From positions 89,442 to 153,441 of the forward strand of contig CAYQVW010000002.1 in assembly GCA_964421245.1 (NCBI GenBank): a DNA stretch of 64,000 nt, written 5' to 3'. Under the pieces are notes generated by a model. The model ran no database searches and was not told where the DNA came from. It saw only the letters and a list, made by a program, of their open reading frames with translations. Positions 49,952 to 57,984 of this stretch are shown here, one piece after another. The translations under genes were made by a program, and so were the position numbers. How positions within the stretch are numbered: the stretch's first letter is position 1; the number at the start of each line of letters is the position of its first letter. This stretch comes from CAYQVW01 sp964421245. GTDB lineage: Bacteria > Margulisbacteria > WOR-1 > XYC2-FULL-46-14.

Positions 49952-50917
49952 TTAAAACACCACCGTTGTAAGAACTGCATATAAGAGCCCGGCAATTATT
50001 GCCAGGATCACCAAAAAGAGTAGGCGAAAACTTCGCTTCCGCTCGGCCTTAATTATCTTCATCTGTTTAACTTCTGGTTGTTCTTGGTCTTCTAGCTCAA
50101 TATTTGGGAGGTCGATTTTTTCCCTTTTGAGCAAGACTGTCTTATGTCGTAAGCTATCTTCAAATTCATCCATACTACTAAATCTTAACAGAGGATCTTC
50201 TTGCAAGGCTTTATATAAAATATCATTTATATATTTCGGTGCATCTTTGATAATTTTTGGCTTTCTTAGCGATTCGAAATACTTTTTATCGGGAGAGAAG
50301 TAGGCCTTCCCAGTTAACATTTCATGAAATAATAGTCCTAGCAAGAAAATATCCGAACTCGCCGACGCTGGACATCCCAGGTATTCTTCCGGAGAAATAT
50401 ATTTATGGTCCCCCAATACAAATTTGGCTTTTTGTTTTAATGCTTCTTTGATCTCGCCTTGAATAACAAAATCTGTTACTTTAAGTATATTTTTTTGATT
50501 AATAAAAACATTGGTCGGCTTGATTCCGGCATGAATAATTCCTCGGCTATGTACCTCTTTTAAGGCTGCTGTAATTTTAAAGACAAGAGAGGTTGCATAT
50601 TCGATTTCCAATTTTTTGCGAAACCGAATAATCTCTTCAAGGCTCTGTCCATTTATATATTCTCTAACATAGTAAAATCCTTGCCAACCATAATCTCCAT
50701 CATAGAGCCTGGCAATATTAGTATGCTTTAATTGAGAAAACTCCTTAACTTTTTGTTTCATTGTTTGAATTAGGGGCGAATTAAGGGTAGCTCGCTTATA
50801 AATCTTGATAATTAGTGGGGTATCATTGGCAAGAAAAGTTCCCTTATAGGTCAGGCTGTAAGGGCTCTCTCCGATCTTTTTTCCGATCCGATAACGGCTC
50901 TTCAAAAAGCGTTCCAT
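49952..50917 (-). CDS. Hanks-type kinase-like protein, probable pseudokinase
   Basis: 321 residues: kinase-like domain (about 10-270) and a C-terminal transmembrane helix (about 297-318). The beta-3 lysine (LIIKIYK) and alpha-C Glu region are present. The catalytic HRD motif, however, is HAGIKPTNV, lacking both Arg and the catalytic Asp, and DFG is DFV. The APE-like PEEYLG segment and SDIFLLGLLFHEMLTG are normal. This makes a catalytically dead or weak kinase likely. A TATAAT at 50925-50930 predicts a leaderless mRNA. A PASTA-domain gene follows. Confidence 0.82.
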   Translation of the reverse strand: MERFLKSRYRIGKKIGESPYSLTYKGTFLANDTPLIIKIYKRATLNSPLIQTMKQKVKEFSQLKHTNIARLYDGDYGWQGFYYVREYINGQSLEEIIRFRKKLEIEYATSLVFKITAALKEVHSRGIIHAGIKPTNVFINQKNILKVTDFVIQGEIKEALKQKAKFVLGDHKYISPEEYLGCPASASSDIFLLGLLFHEMLTGKAYFSPDKKYFESLRKPKIIKDAPKYINDILYKALQEDPLLRFSSMDEFEDSLRHKTVLLKREKIDLPNIELEDQEQPEVKQMKIIKAERKRSFRLLFLVILAIIAGLLYAVLTTVVF

Positions 50918-50930
50918 GGATCAAATTATA

Positions 50931-52064
50931 TCACATTCCTCCAAAGTCGAATGTGTGTCTTTCGTGAATTGGAAGCCCATACTTCTCTACACCAAAAAAG
51001 ACGATTTGGAAGCCTTTACCAGAAGGGAAATCTCTCCCAACGCTTACTTCAACTCTTTCGTCTCTTGGTGTTTCGGAACTCTTTGTTATTACAAGAATTG
51101 ATGGCCCAACCTTATAACAAATTCCCTTCCCATCTGCGCATACAGCAGGAGATAAGCGTAAATAAGGACCATAGTGCTTTTCAAAACCAGCAAGACTCGG
51201 AGATGTCCAATTATCTCCCTGCTCAAGAGAACTAACTTTTAAGGTCGTTCCTCTCCCAGGGACAACACAGACATTCTTTTCCCAATTTTTCCCTTCGTCC
51301 CATCTCGGATCAACGATATTTAATTCAAGCTGCATATCAGAATACTTGATCCCTCTTCTGCTTTTTCCAAGCAAGATAAAATGAAAATATTCTAAACCAT
51401 TGGGGGTGCTATATTCTCTTGATTCATCCGGAGCTTTATCGATTTTTACAATAAGTTTATCGGTTAATCGACGAAGGAATATCCTTGATTGAAAATCCAT
51501 ACCAAGTCTTCCATAGAATCCCTCCTTTGTATACGAAATCTGAGATCCTCCAATAAAGACATCTGTCTCTTCTGGAGAAAACCACGAGGGAAACTCAATA
51601 AAACCTTCCGCTCCTATTGCTATCTCCTTCGCCCTAGATCCAACCATTGCTTTGTTAGCACAATCCCCAACATCATCTTTAACAGTTAATTTATCAATAA
51701 AACCCGAAAATCGTTGCAAAACTGTATCGCCAAAAACCGTTAAGAGCGAAAAGAGCAGAATTGATCCTGCAATCAGGCGATTATTTATTTTTTTCTCTTT
51801 TGGACCCTCTTCAAGAGAGGCCTTATCCTTTACAAAAAGGGTTGTTGCAGCAGAAAGCAATAGAAAAGAGATACTAGCTCCAAAAGAAAGGAAAGCAAAA
51901 GAAAAGCTCTGACCACTATCAATATTATTGGTAATATATTGCAAGGCAGATCCAAGACCAACAAGGCCACTTGCGACCATCCCCTTTGTCGAAGCCAAAA
52001 GCGGCTTCGCCGCCATATCTAACCTTAATCTCCGAACAATACCTAGATCATTTATATTTCTCAT
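50931..52064 (-). CDS. Family-less membrane protein
   Basis: 377 residues. Three hydrophobic segments in the N-terminal third (about 28-46, 54-74 and 94-113), then a beta-rich region of about 250 residues with paired aromatic strands (LEYFHFILLG, MQLELNIVDPRW, FQIVFFGVEKYG) and several cysteines. The large C-terminal region is probably extracytoplasmic. No family recognised. The ATG is 11 nt from the -10-like box. It carries the pseudokinase promoter inside its 3' end. Confidence 0.62.
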   Translation of the reverse strand: MRNINDLGIVRRLRLDMAAKPLLASTKGMVASGLVGLGSALQYITNNIDSGQSFSFAFLSFGASISFLLLSAATTLFVKDKASLEEGPKEKKINNRLIAGSILLFSLLTVFGDTVLQRFSGFIDKLTVKDDVGDCANKAMVGSRAKEIAIGAEGFIEFPSWFSPEETDVFIGGSQISYTKEGFYGRLGMDFQSRIFLRRLTDKLIVKIDKAPDESREYSTPNGLEYFHFILLGKSRRGIKYSDMQLELNIVDPRWDEGKNWEKNVCVVPGRGTTLKVSSLEQGDNWTSPSLAGFEKHYGPYLRLSPAVCADGKGICYKVGPSILVITKSSETPRDERVEVSVGRDFPSGKGFQIVFFGVEKYGLPIHERHTFDFGGM

Positions 52065-52074
52065 ATCCTTATAT

Positions 52075-52101
52075 ATATCATCAATATTCTACCGAAATTT
52101 C
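52075..52101 (-). promoter_or_regulatory. Alternative-sigma-type promoter for 50931-52064
   Basis: Reverse strand GAAA-N15-GATGATAT. It is back-to-back with the forward copy at 52116-52142, repeating the arrangement at 17500-17566. Confidence 0.68.
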
Positions 52102-52115
52102 AGGTCATTAATACG

Positions 52116-52142
52116 CAAGTTTTTGCTTATATAATCCGATAA
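52116..52142 (+). promoter_or_regulatory. Alternative-sigma-type promoter for 52166-54361
   Basis: CAAG-N15-TCCGATAA followed by ATATATAG and GGAGG. The -10-like box matches the sigma-28 consensus at seven of eight positions. Confidence 0.78.
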
Positions 52143-52165
52143 ATATATAGGAGGAAGTGTGTCCT

Positions 52166-54361
52166 ATGGCAAATATAAGTTTTGAAAATTTAGCAGCGAA
52201 AAAAATATACTATACATCTCTAAAAAATACTAAGTCAAAAAGCGGGAAAACTCGCGTCAAAGAATTATTTAAAATAAAATCGCTTTCAGACGATAATGAT
52301 GCGCTGAGCTATAATGAAGCCATTGCCGCAAAAAGAGCTCTGGACTTACATGATAGCTGGTCTATCCATTCATTGGGAATTGTTACTTACAATGACAAAG
52401 AGGTTAATAAAGCATACAGCTCAAATAAGGTTGTCCGGTGTTTAGAAAAACTAAAAAGCGTTGATGTCCCCAAAGAGACAAAAATAAGAGCTATTCAGTT
52501 TCTTTTGAATGAGGGCGCATCAGAAACACAAATAGTATCATTCTTAAAAACACTGGGTCAAATTGCATCCCCCTATACCTCTTATGTTTATAAATCCATG
52601 CAAGGCCTCTTTAAAGGGCTAAAAAAGTTAGGGTGGAACAACAAGGAAATCATTTCCTTTCTTGTTGGCCTCGCCAGGGGGGTTGGGCAAGGCATTTCTA
52701 ATGCCATGGATAATACTCTCAAGTCTATTACCAATTTTAGAAAATTGGGGTGGCAGGATAATAAAATCAAAGACACTCTTTTGGAAATGGCAGAGCTATG
52801 CAAAAGCGGAACAGGTAGTGCCTTTGAGGTATTTTTCTCTACTCTAATGGGCTTACGCGGTTTGGGATGGAGAGAGGATGTTGCGGTTCGTTTTCTTCTT
52901 AATGTGGCAAAGGCAAGAAGAGGAGCCACAGGACCATCCTTCGAGTCTATTCCAAAAACTGTTTTGAAGTTAAAAAAGCGAGGATGGTCGGATTATGAGA
53001 TTGAAAATTTTATTACAGATCTTGCACATACTGCAAAACATAATTTTGTTCGTGCATTAAAAAAACTACCATCAACCTATCAATCAATGTTAGGGGTATT
53101 TGGAAAACAAGATTTTGTAAAAAAATTGTTAAAAGGCTTTGTTAAAAAGGCAGGAGAAGCAACTGGAAGAACCTTTGATATCTGCCGCAAAATTACTAGC
53201 AAAAATAAAATCCTTAGTTTTTATAATAAATTCGACACAAAAAAACCATTTATTTATATAGTGTTTTATGACCTTGCATTAGAATTAAAAGGACTGGGAG
53301 TTAGAGAAAGAAGAATAAGTTCCTATTTTAAAGAACTCCGAAGAACTCCCAAAGGAGTGTTTTCTGCCTTTCAATTTTTGATGCGGGCAAAAGCAGTGTT
53401 AAAAAAACCATTTGTTGAAGAAATTCTTGCCAACCCTGGTCTACGGGTTGATCAACTCTTTATCCAGCTGAAAAATTGCGAGCTTGCATTAGAATTAAAA
53501 GGACTGGGAGTTAGAGAAAGAAGAATAAGTTCCTATTTTAAAGAACTCCGAAAAGCTCCCAAACAAGTGTTTTTGGTCTTTCAATCTTTGATGCGGGCAA
53601 AAGCAGCATTAAATAAACCATCTCTTGTTGAAGAAATTCTTGCCAACTCCGGCCCACAGGCTGATCAATTCTTTGATCAATTGACAGCTCGCCTGAAAAG
53701 AGGAGAAAAACCAAGCACTATCATGAAAGATTTTAGAACTCGTTGGAAACTAAAAATAACTTGGTTAAGCCGTTTATCACCACGTGTACTTCCAAAAGTA
53801 ATTCAAAATCGCACAAACTACAAGCCAAGTGGAAAAAGAGCAGTTGTATTTTGGATTGCCTATTCAGACCATAATCATGCTTTTTCTAGTCCTAGATTAT
53901 TAAATGCTTTTGATAGACATAATCACGATATTTTCTATTTTGAGATTGAAAATGAGCAACAAAAAGCAGCCTATAAAAGGTATCTCGCTCGACACAATAT
54001 AACTCCATCAGTAACAATAACCATTGGACACGGAGACGGAAAAAATCTTTATTATTATAATGATGGGCATGATCGTCACAAATACAGCAAGGGTGATTTT
54101 TTAAAAGAGCGTCGAAATGCACGTTTAAAAAACTGTGGTATCTCTATTATTTCAGCCTGTTTTGTTAATAAGTCAGGACTAGCAGAAATGGAAGCAAAGG
54201 TTTATCCTCAGGCAAGGACTATTTACGCAACTACTGGAGGAATTATCCCTAAATTTGGGCCACAGAATCCAGATGGAAGCTATGATCTTCTTGAAATAAA
54301 AGAAGTGGGAGGAATATATCCTCTTCACCCAAATCCAAATTGTTCAAAGATTTCTAAGTAA
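52166..54361 (+). CDS. Helical-repeat protein with caspase/CHAT-like C-terminal domain
   Basis: 731 residues from the ATG at 52166 (GGAGG 11 nt upstream; a GTG at 52157 is too close). Residues about 80-330 are helical repeats of roughly 40 residues, each starting (K/G)LGW or KRGW: KLGWNNKEIISFL, KLGWQDNKIKDTL, GLGWREDVAVRFL, KRGWSDYEIENFI. A recent exact-frame duplication of 70 residues follows. The last 190 residues have VTITIGHGDG and, about 50 residues on, ISIISACFVNKSG. This His...Cys arrangement is the one seen in clan CD peptidases (caspase, CHAT, C80). No signal peptide. A cytosolic protease or effector-like role is inference. Confidence 0.7.
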   Translation: MANISFENLAAKKIYYTSLKNTKSKSGKTRVKELFKIKSLSDDNDALSYNEAIAAKRALDLHDSWSIHSLGIVTYNDKEVNKAYSSNKVVRCLEKLKSVDVPKETKIRAIQFLLNEGASETQIVSFLKTLGQIASPYTSYVYKSMQGLFKGLKKLGWNNKEIISFLVGLARGVGQGISNAMDNTLKSITNFRKLGWQDNKIKDTLLEMAELCKSGTGSAFEVFFSTLMGLRGLGWREDVAVRFLLNVAKARRGATGPSFESIPKTVLKLKKRGWSDYEIENFITDLAHTAKHNFVRALKKLPSTYQSMLGVFGKQDFVKKLLKGFVKKAGEATGRTFDICRKITSKNKILSFYNKFDTKKPFIYIVFYDLALELKGLGVRERRISSYFKELRRTPKGVFSAFQFLMRAKAVLKKPFVEEILANPGLRVDQLFIQLKNCELALELKGLGVRERRISSYFKELRKAPKQVFLVFQSLMRAKAALNKPSLVEEILANSGPQADQFFDQLTARLKRGEKPSTIMKDFRTRWKLKITWLSRLSPRVLPKVIQNRTNYKPSGKRAVVFWIAYSDHNHAFSSPRLLNAFDRHNHDIFYFEIENEQQKAAYKRYLARHNITPSVTITIGHGDGKNLYYYNDGHDRHKYSKGDFLKERRNARLKNCGISIISACFVNKSGLAEMEAKVYPQARTIYATTGGIIPKFGPQNPDGSYDLLEIKEVGGIYPLHPNPNCSKISK
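53273..53692 (+). repeat. Tandem 210-bp duplication inside the caspase-like gene
   Basis: Two copies, 53273-53482 and 53483-53692, begin CTTGCATTAGAATTAAAAGG and stay nearly identical for the first 80 bp. They then diverge, and copy 2 gains one codon (SLVEE for FVEE). The period of 210 bp is exactly 70 codons, so the frame is kept. Confidence 0.9.
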
Positions 54362-54382
54362 TAATTAATGTATAATTAACCC

Positions 54383-54718
54383 ATGTACGCCCATATTATA
54401 CTATCCGCCGCCTCACAACAAATCGATAAGATCTTTCATTATGGGATTCCCGAAAATATAGACGTCCAAATCGGTTCCCAAGTATCAATTCCTTTTGGTA
54501 AAGGAGAAAGAGTTGGTTACGTGGTCGGTTTTTCAGAAAAAGCAGCTGGTAATTTTAAAATTAAAGATATACTCGAAGTTCTCTCGGATAAACCATTATT
54601 TAACGAAAAACAATTAAAATTAGCAAAATGGATCTCAGAATATTATCGATCTTTTCAGATTACAGCTCTCAGACTAATTATGCCTCCCGGGACCAAACAA
54701 AAGGAAAAACGAAAATGA
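54383..54718 (+). CDS. priA: PriA N-terminal (3' DNA-binding) part, separate gene
   Basis: 111 residues matching the start of primosomal helicase PriA: HIILSAASQQIDKIFHYGIP, GSQVSIPFGKGERVGYVVG and WISEYYR. It ends at a TGA that overlaps the ATG of the helicase part (ATGA). The winged-helix domain normally found next is missing from both genes. A TATAAT (54371-54376) lies 7 nt before the ATG, so the mRNA is predicted to be leaderless. Either a natural gene fission with translational coupling or a frameshift or deletion in this strain. Confidence 0.82.
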   Translation: MYAHIILSAASQQIDKIFHYGIPENIDVQIGSQVSIPFGKGERVGYVVGFSEKAAGNFKIKDILEVLSDKPLFNEKQLKLAKWISEYYRSFQITALRLIMPPGTKQKEKRK

Positions 54719-56304
54719 TTTTAACAGATGAACAAAAACAATCCTTAAATAAAATTAATGCTGCTAAAAACGAAACGATTCTACTCTACGGAGTCACCGG
54801 CTCCGGAAAAACAGAGGTCTATTTACAAGCAATCGCAGAGGTTCTAAAAAACGGAAAACAGGCCATCGTTTTGGTTCCAGAAATAGCACTAACTCCACAA
54901 ATGGTTCAAAGATTTAAAGAGAGGTTCCAAGATAATCTAGCAATTCTCCACAGTGATAAAACCATGAAGCAGCGCGACACAGAATGGTGGAGAGCATACA
55001 ACGGAGAAGCAAGTGTTGTCCTTGGAACCCGCTCTGCCCTTTTTGCGCCGCTGGATAATATTGGGATCATAATAATGGACGAAGAATATGAATATAGTTA
55101 TAAACAAGACAAAAGCCCTCGTTATCACACTCGTACTGTTGCAAAAAAATTGGCAGAACTACACCAGGCAAACCTAATACTCGGATCTGCTACCCCATCA
55201 ATTGAAACATTTTATAAAGCACAAATAAAAGAATATGGTTTTGCAAAATTATCCAAAAGAATCGACAACCGCCCTCTTCCACCAGTTGAAATTGTTGATC
55301 TTCGCAAAGAAAAAGGGCTGATAAGCAACAATCTAAAAGATGAAATAGAAAAAACTCTTGAAAAAAACGAAAAGATAATTCTCTTCTTAAATCGACGTGG
55401 ATTTTTCCGGGTCTCTTTTTGTGATCGTTGCGGAGAGAGCATAAAATGCCCAAACTGTTCGGTCCCATTAGTCCTGCATGAAAAGACATTTACTCTTGAG
55501 TGCAGCCACTGCGAATATATATCAAAAGCCAACATCCCCTGCCCCAACTGCCAAAACATGAATTTAAAACGCTACGGACTTGGAACTCAAAGAATTGCAA
55601 GTGACATTGAAAAGTTATTTAAAAAAGCAAAAGTTTTGCGGGTTGATAGGGATACTGTAAAAAAACGTGGTTCACATGATGATATTTTCGAAGCCTTCTC
55701 AACTGACAAGGCAAATATTTTAATCGGAACTCAGATGGTAGTTAAGGGATTGGATTTAGCAGAAGTAACACTGGTTGGAGTTATTAATGCTGATGTTTCT
55801 CTAAATATCCCGGACTTTCGCGCGGCGGAACATACTTTTCAGCATTTAACTCAGGTTGCAGGGAGAACCGGACGACATCATCTACCAGGAAAAGTAATTA
55901 TTCAAACTTTTAATCCTGACCACTACGCTATTAAGTTTGCATCAAAACATGATTATGATGATTTTTATGAGCATGAGATCAAATTTAGAAAAGAGCTGTT
56001 CTATCCCCCCTATTCTGAGTTAGTTAATATTGAAATAAATGGAACCGATGAGGAAAGCGTGTCTAAAACAGCAAAGATGGCGAAGAAATTGTTGGAAAAG
56101 TACGAGGACAAGGACGAGATTAAGGTGCTGGGCCCAGCCAAGGCACCAATTGAAAAATTACGTGGTAAATATCGAAAACAAATATTATTGAAAGGCAAAA
56201 AGATCCAAGATCTTCAGCAAGTTGTTGATGGAATCCAGAATAAAGTTATTTTATTAAAAAATTCAATAATAATCGTTGATACCGATCCAATCAGCTTTTT
56301 ATGA
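54715..56304 (+). CDS. priA: PriA helicase part, separate gene
   Basis: 529 residues from the ATG at 54715. Replication-restart DNA helicase core: Walker A YGVTGSGKTE, PEIALTPQM, a Walker B box MDEEYEYSYKQ (the usual DEEH is DEEY). Eight zinc-binding cysteines run from CDRCG through CPNCQ, followed by QRIASDIEKLF and GTQMVVKGLD. The C-terminal domain is intact. It reads from a different frame than the N-terminal part, with an ATGA overlap. def and fmt follow, as in the common priA-def-fmt cluster, but with other genes between. Confidence 0.9.
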   Translation: MILTDEQKQSLNKINAAKNETILLYGVTGSGKTEVYLQAIAEVLKNGKQAIVLVPEIALTPQMVQRFKERFQDNLAILHSDKTMKQRDTEWWRAYNGEASVVLGTRSALFAPLDNIGIIIMDEEYEYSYKQDKSPRYHTRTVAKKLAELHQANLILGSATPSIETFYKAQIKEYGFAKLSKRIDNRPLPPVEIVDLRKEKGLISNNLKDEIEKTLEKNEKIILFLNRRGFFRVSFCDRCGESIKCPNCSVPLVLHEKTFTLECSHCEYISKANIPCPNCQNMNLKRYGLGTQRIASDIEKLFKKAKVLRVDRDTVKKRGSHDDIFEAFSTDKANILIGTQMVVKGLDLAEVTLVGVINADVSLNIPDFRAAEHTFQHLTQVAGRTGRHHLPGKVIIQTFNPDHYAIKFASKHDYDDFYEHEIKFRKELFYPPYSELVNIEINGTDEESVSKTAKMAKKLLEKYEDKDEIKVLGPAKAPIEKLRGKYRKQILLKGKKIQDLQQVVDGIQNKVILLKNSIIIVDTDPISFL

Positions 56305-56309
56305 TAAGG

Positions 56310-56651
56310 CTATCTCTTATCAAAAGCGTTTACTAAACCGTCGATTTCAGCTTTATATGTAGCGTAACAATCCTGCGTCATAAGAAATTTCTGAACGCTA
56401 ACTACTTCTGCCTTTATCATTGGAACCTCATCTGGGACCATTTGCCGTGACCCAATTGGAAAAAAAGATTTTCTAAAAAGACTCTTCGCTAAACCAATCG
56501 TATATCCACATTTAGACAAAACAACCGAAAAAAGATTACCATCGGCATATCTTACCGTATCAATAGCATATTGACTTGGTCCTCCTATCAAGGCTGATGT
56601 ATGTCTGTTTAAAAGAACCCGGGCCCTCCCATTACTATTTACTACTGCCAT
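56310..56651 (-). CDS. Small family-less protein inserted between priA and def
   Basis: 113 residues with no signal peptide or recognisable family (NRHTSALIGGPSQYAIDTVRY, SKCGYTIGLAK). Predicted mixed alpha/beta. It is on the opposite strand to its neighbours with its own alternative-sigma-type promoter, a GGCC-ATTAA-GGCC hairpin in the leader, and GGAGGA about 8 nt before the ATG. It splits the usual priA-def-fmt gene order. Confidence 0.62.
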   Translation of the reverse strand: MAVVNSNGRARVLLNRHTSALIGGPSQYAIDTVRYADGNLFSVVLSKCGYTIGLAKSLFRKSFFPIGSRQMVPDEVPMIKAEVVSVQKFLMTQDCYATYKAEIDGLVNAFDKR

Positions 56652-56697
56652 TTTTTATCGTCCTCCTTCTTAGGCCTTAATGGCCTTTTCTATATAT

Positions 56698-56724
56698 GTA
56701 TCGTCAATTTCCAAGTAAAATTTC
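56698..56724 (-). promoter_or_regulatory. Alternative-sigma-type promoter for 56310-56651
   Basis: Reverse strand GAAA-N15-GACGATAC followed by ATATATAG; divergent from the def promoter 9 nt away. Confidence 0.75.
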
Positions 56725-56747
56725 ACATAAAATGATATTATTAGATT

Positions 56748-57281
56748 ATGACACTAAACATCCTAAAATATCCCAATAAGCTGTTAAAAAAGAAGAGCAA
56801 AGGCATAAAACGTGTCGATGATAAGATTAAAAAACTTATCAAGAATATGACTGAAACAATGATCAAGGCTCCCGGAGTTGGATTAGCTGCCCCTCAAGTT
56901 GCCGAATTAGTTAGAGTAATTACTGTCGACGTTTCAAAAGTACAATTACCCGATCATGAAAAAAATTCTCCCTGGACTGATAAACCGTTTGCTTTGGTTA
57001 ATCCTAAAATAAAAAAAAGGGATGGATCGCAAACATATGAGGAGGGCTGTTTGTGTCTGCCTGGTATAGTTGGTCCGGTTGAGCGCTATTCTGACATTGT
57101 TGTCGAGGCCTTGGATAAAAATGGAAATAAGGTTAAAATCAAGGCAACCGGATTTTTGGCAACCGTGCTACAACACGAAATTGATCATTTAGATGGAATT
57201 GTATTTATCGATAAAATTCCGGACAAGGCGTTAATTAGAAAAATAACTCCAGAGCAAGCTCCGGATGAGGATAAATTATAA
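56748..57281 (+). CDS. def: Peptide deformylase
   Basis: Removes the formyl group from nascent proteins. 177 residues with motif 1 GVGLAAPQV, motif 2 EEGCLCLPG (the metal-ligand Cys; Cys replaces the usual Ser after EGCL) and motif 3 LQHEIDHLDGIVF with the two metal His and the catalytic Glu. An extended -10 TGATATTAT ends 7 nt before the ATG, predicting a leaderless mRNA. It converges on 57276-57605 with a 6-bp overlap. Confidence 0.95.
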   Translation: MTLNILKYPNKLLKKKSKGIKRVDDKIKKLIKNMTETMIKAPGVGLAAPQVAELVRVITVDVSKVQLPDHEKNSPWTDKPFALVNPKIKKRDGSQTYEEGCLCLPGIVGPVERYSDIVVEALDKNGNKVKIKATGFLATVLQHEIDHLDGIVFIDKIPDKALIRKITPEQAPDEDKL

Positions 57282-57605
57282 TCTGGCTGCGTAATTAAAA
57301 TTTAGGAAGTATTTTTGCCAGCTGGCATCTGTTGAAGAATAAATATTATCAAATTGGAAATAATCCGCCAGAATTTCTCTTACTCTAGTTAATTCTTTTA
57401 AGCGATTCCAATTTTTTTTCTGGCTAGATATTGTTAAGTCTAGGAGTTCTAATACCCGATCAAAAGCCTGTTGACTATAATCAAGATTATTTTTATTCCT
57501 CCACCTAATAGTCCGCTCAACCTCACTGCCAACATTTGCCATCTGCTCACAAAACGAAAGCTTCTCCCATCGTCCACTAGCAAGTTCTTTATGTTGGGGA
57601 TTCAT
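57276..57605 (-). CDS. Conserved-looking helical protein of unknown function
   Basis: 109 residues beginning MNPQHKELASGRWEKLSF, then FCEQMANVGSEVERTIRW and DYSQQAFDRVLELLDLT. All-helical; I recall very similar proteins paired with DUF5674 genes in many uncultured-lineage genomes but do not know a function. The ATG overlaps the stop of the DUF5674 gene (4 bp), so the two form a coupled pair. GGAGAA-type Shine-Dalgarno is absent, consistent with coupling. Confidence 0.7.
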   Translation of the reverse strand: MNPQHKELASGRWEKLSFCEQMANVGSEVERTIRWRNKNNLDYSQQAFDRVLELLDLTISSQKKNWNRLKELTRVREILADYFQFDNIYSSTDASWQKYFLNFNYAARL

Positions 57606-57943
57606 TTTTGCACCAGTTTATTAACAATTTTAACAATCTTTTCTATTATTTCCCGATTCTCAACCCCACGAGTACGATTGTTTTGAGCAGGACGAAGATT
57701 AATCATCGAATCAAACTCGATAAAATCATCTCCTTCAATCTCAGGATAAAGATTGATCCCCCAAAGATCTTTGTTTTCTGAGCCTTCCTTAAGCAAAAGG
57801 GCTTCCTCATCGGCATGAAGCTCGGCATCTACCACCATAATACCTTTTTCAATATCAACAACTGCTTTGACCATATTTCCAAACATATTTTTAGCCATCT
57901 CATTTAATTCTTTGATATCTATCTTATCTTTTATGGTCTTCAT
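57602..57943 (-). CDS. DUF5674-family protein
   Basis: 113 residues from the ATG at 57943. The pattern NMVKAVVDIEKGIMVVDAELHADEE, then LWGINLYP and FIEFDSMINLRPAQNNRTRGVEN, is what I associate with DUF5674, a small soluble family of unknown function. A TATAAT at 57951-57956 ends 8 nt before the ATG (leaderless); the first in-frame ATG (57949) would be too close to it. Divergent from fmt. Confidence 0.75.
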   Translation of the reverse strand: MKTIKDKIDIKELNEMAKNMFGNMVKAVVDIEKGIMVVDAELHADEEALLLKEGSENKDLWGINLYPEIEGDDFIEFDSMINLRPAQNNRTRGVENREIIEKIVKIVNKLVQK

Positions 57944-57984
57944 ATTCATTATTATACACAAAAATATGCTAAAATTCATAGATC

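Noticed and set aside
54690..54718. Programmed -1 frameshift joining the two priA parts
   Set aside because: No X XXY YYZ heptamer in the right frame and no downstream structure were seen, and the winged-helix domain is missing anyway.
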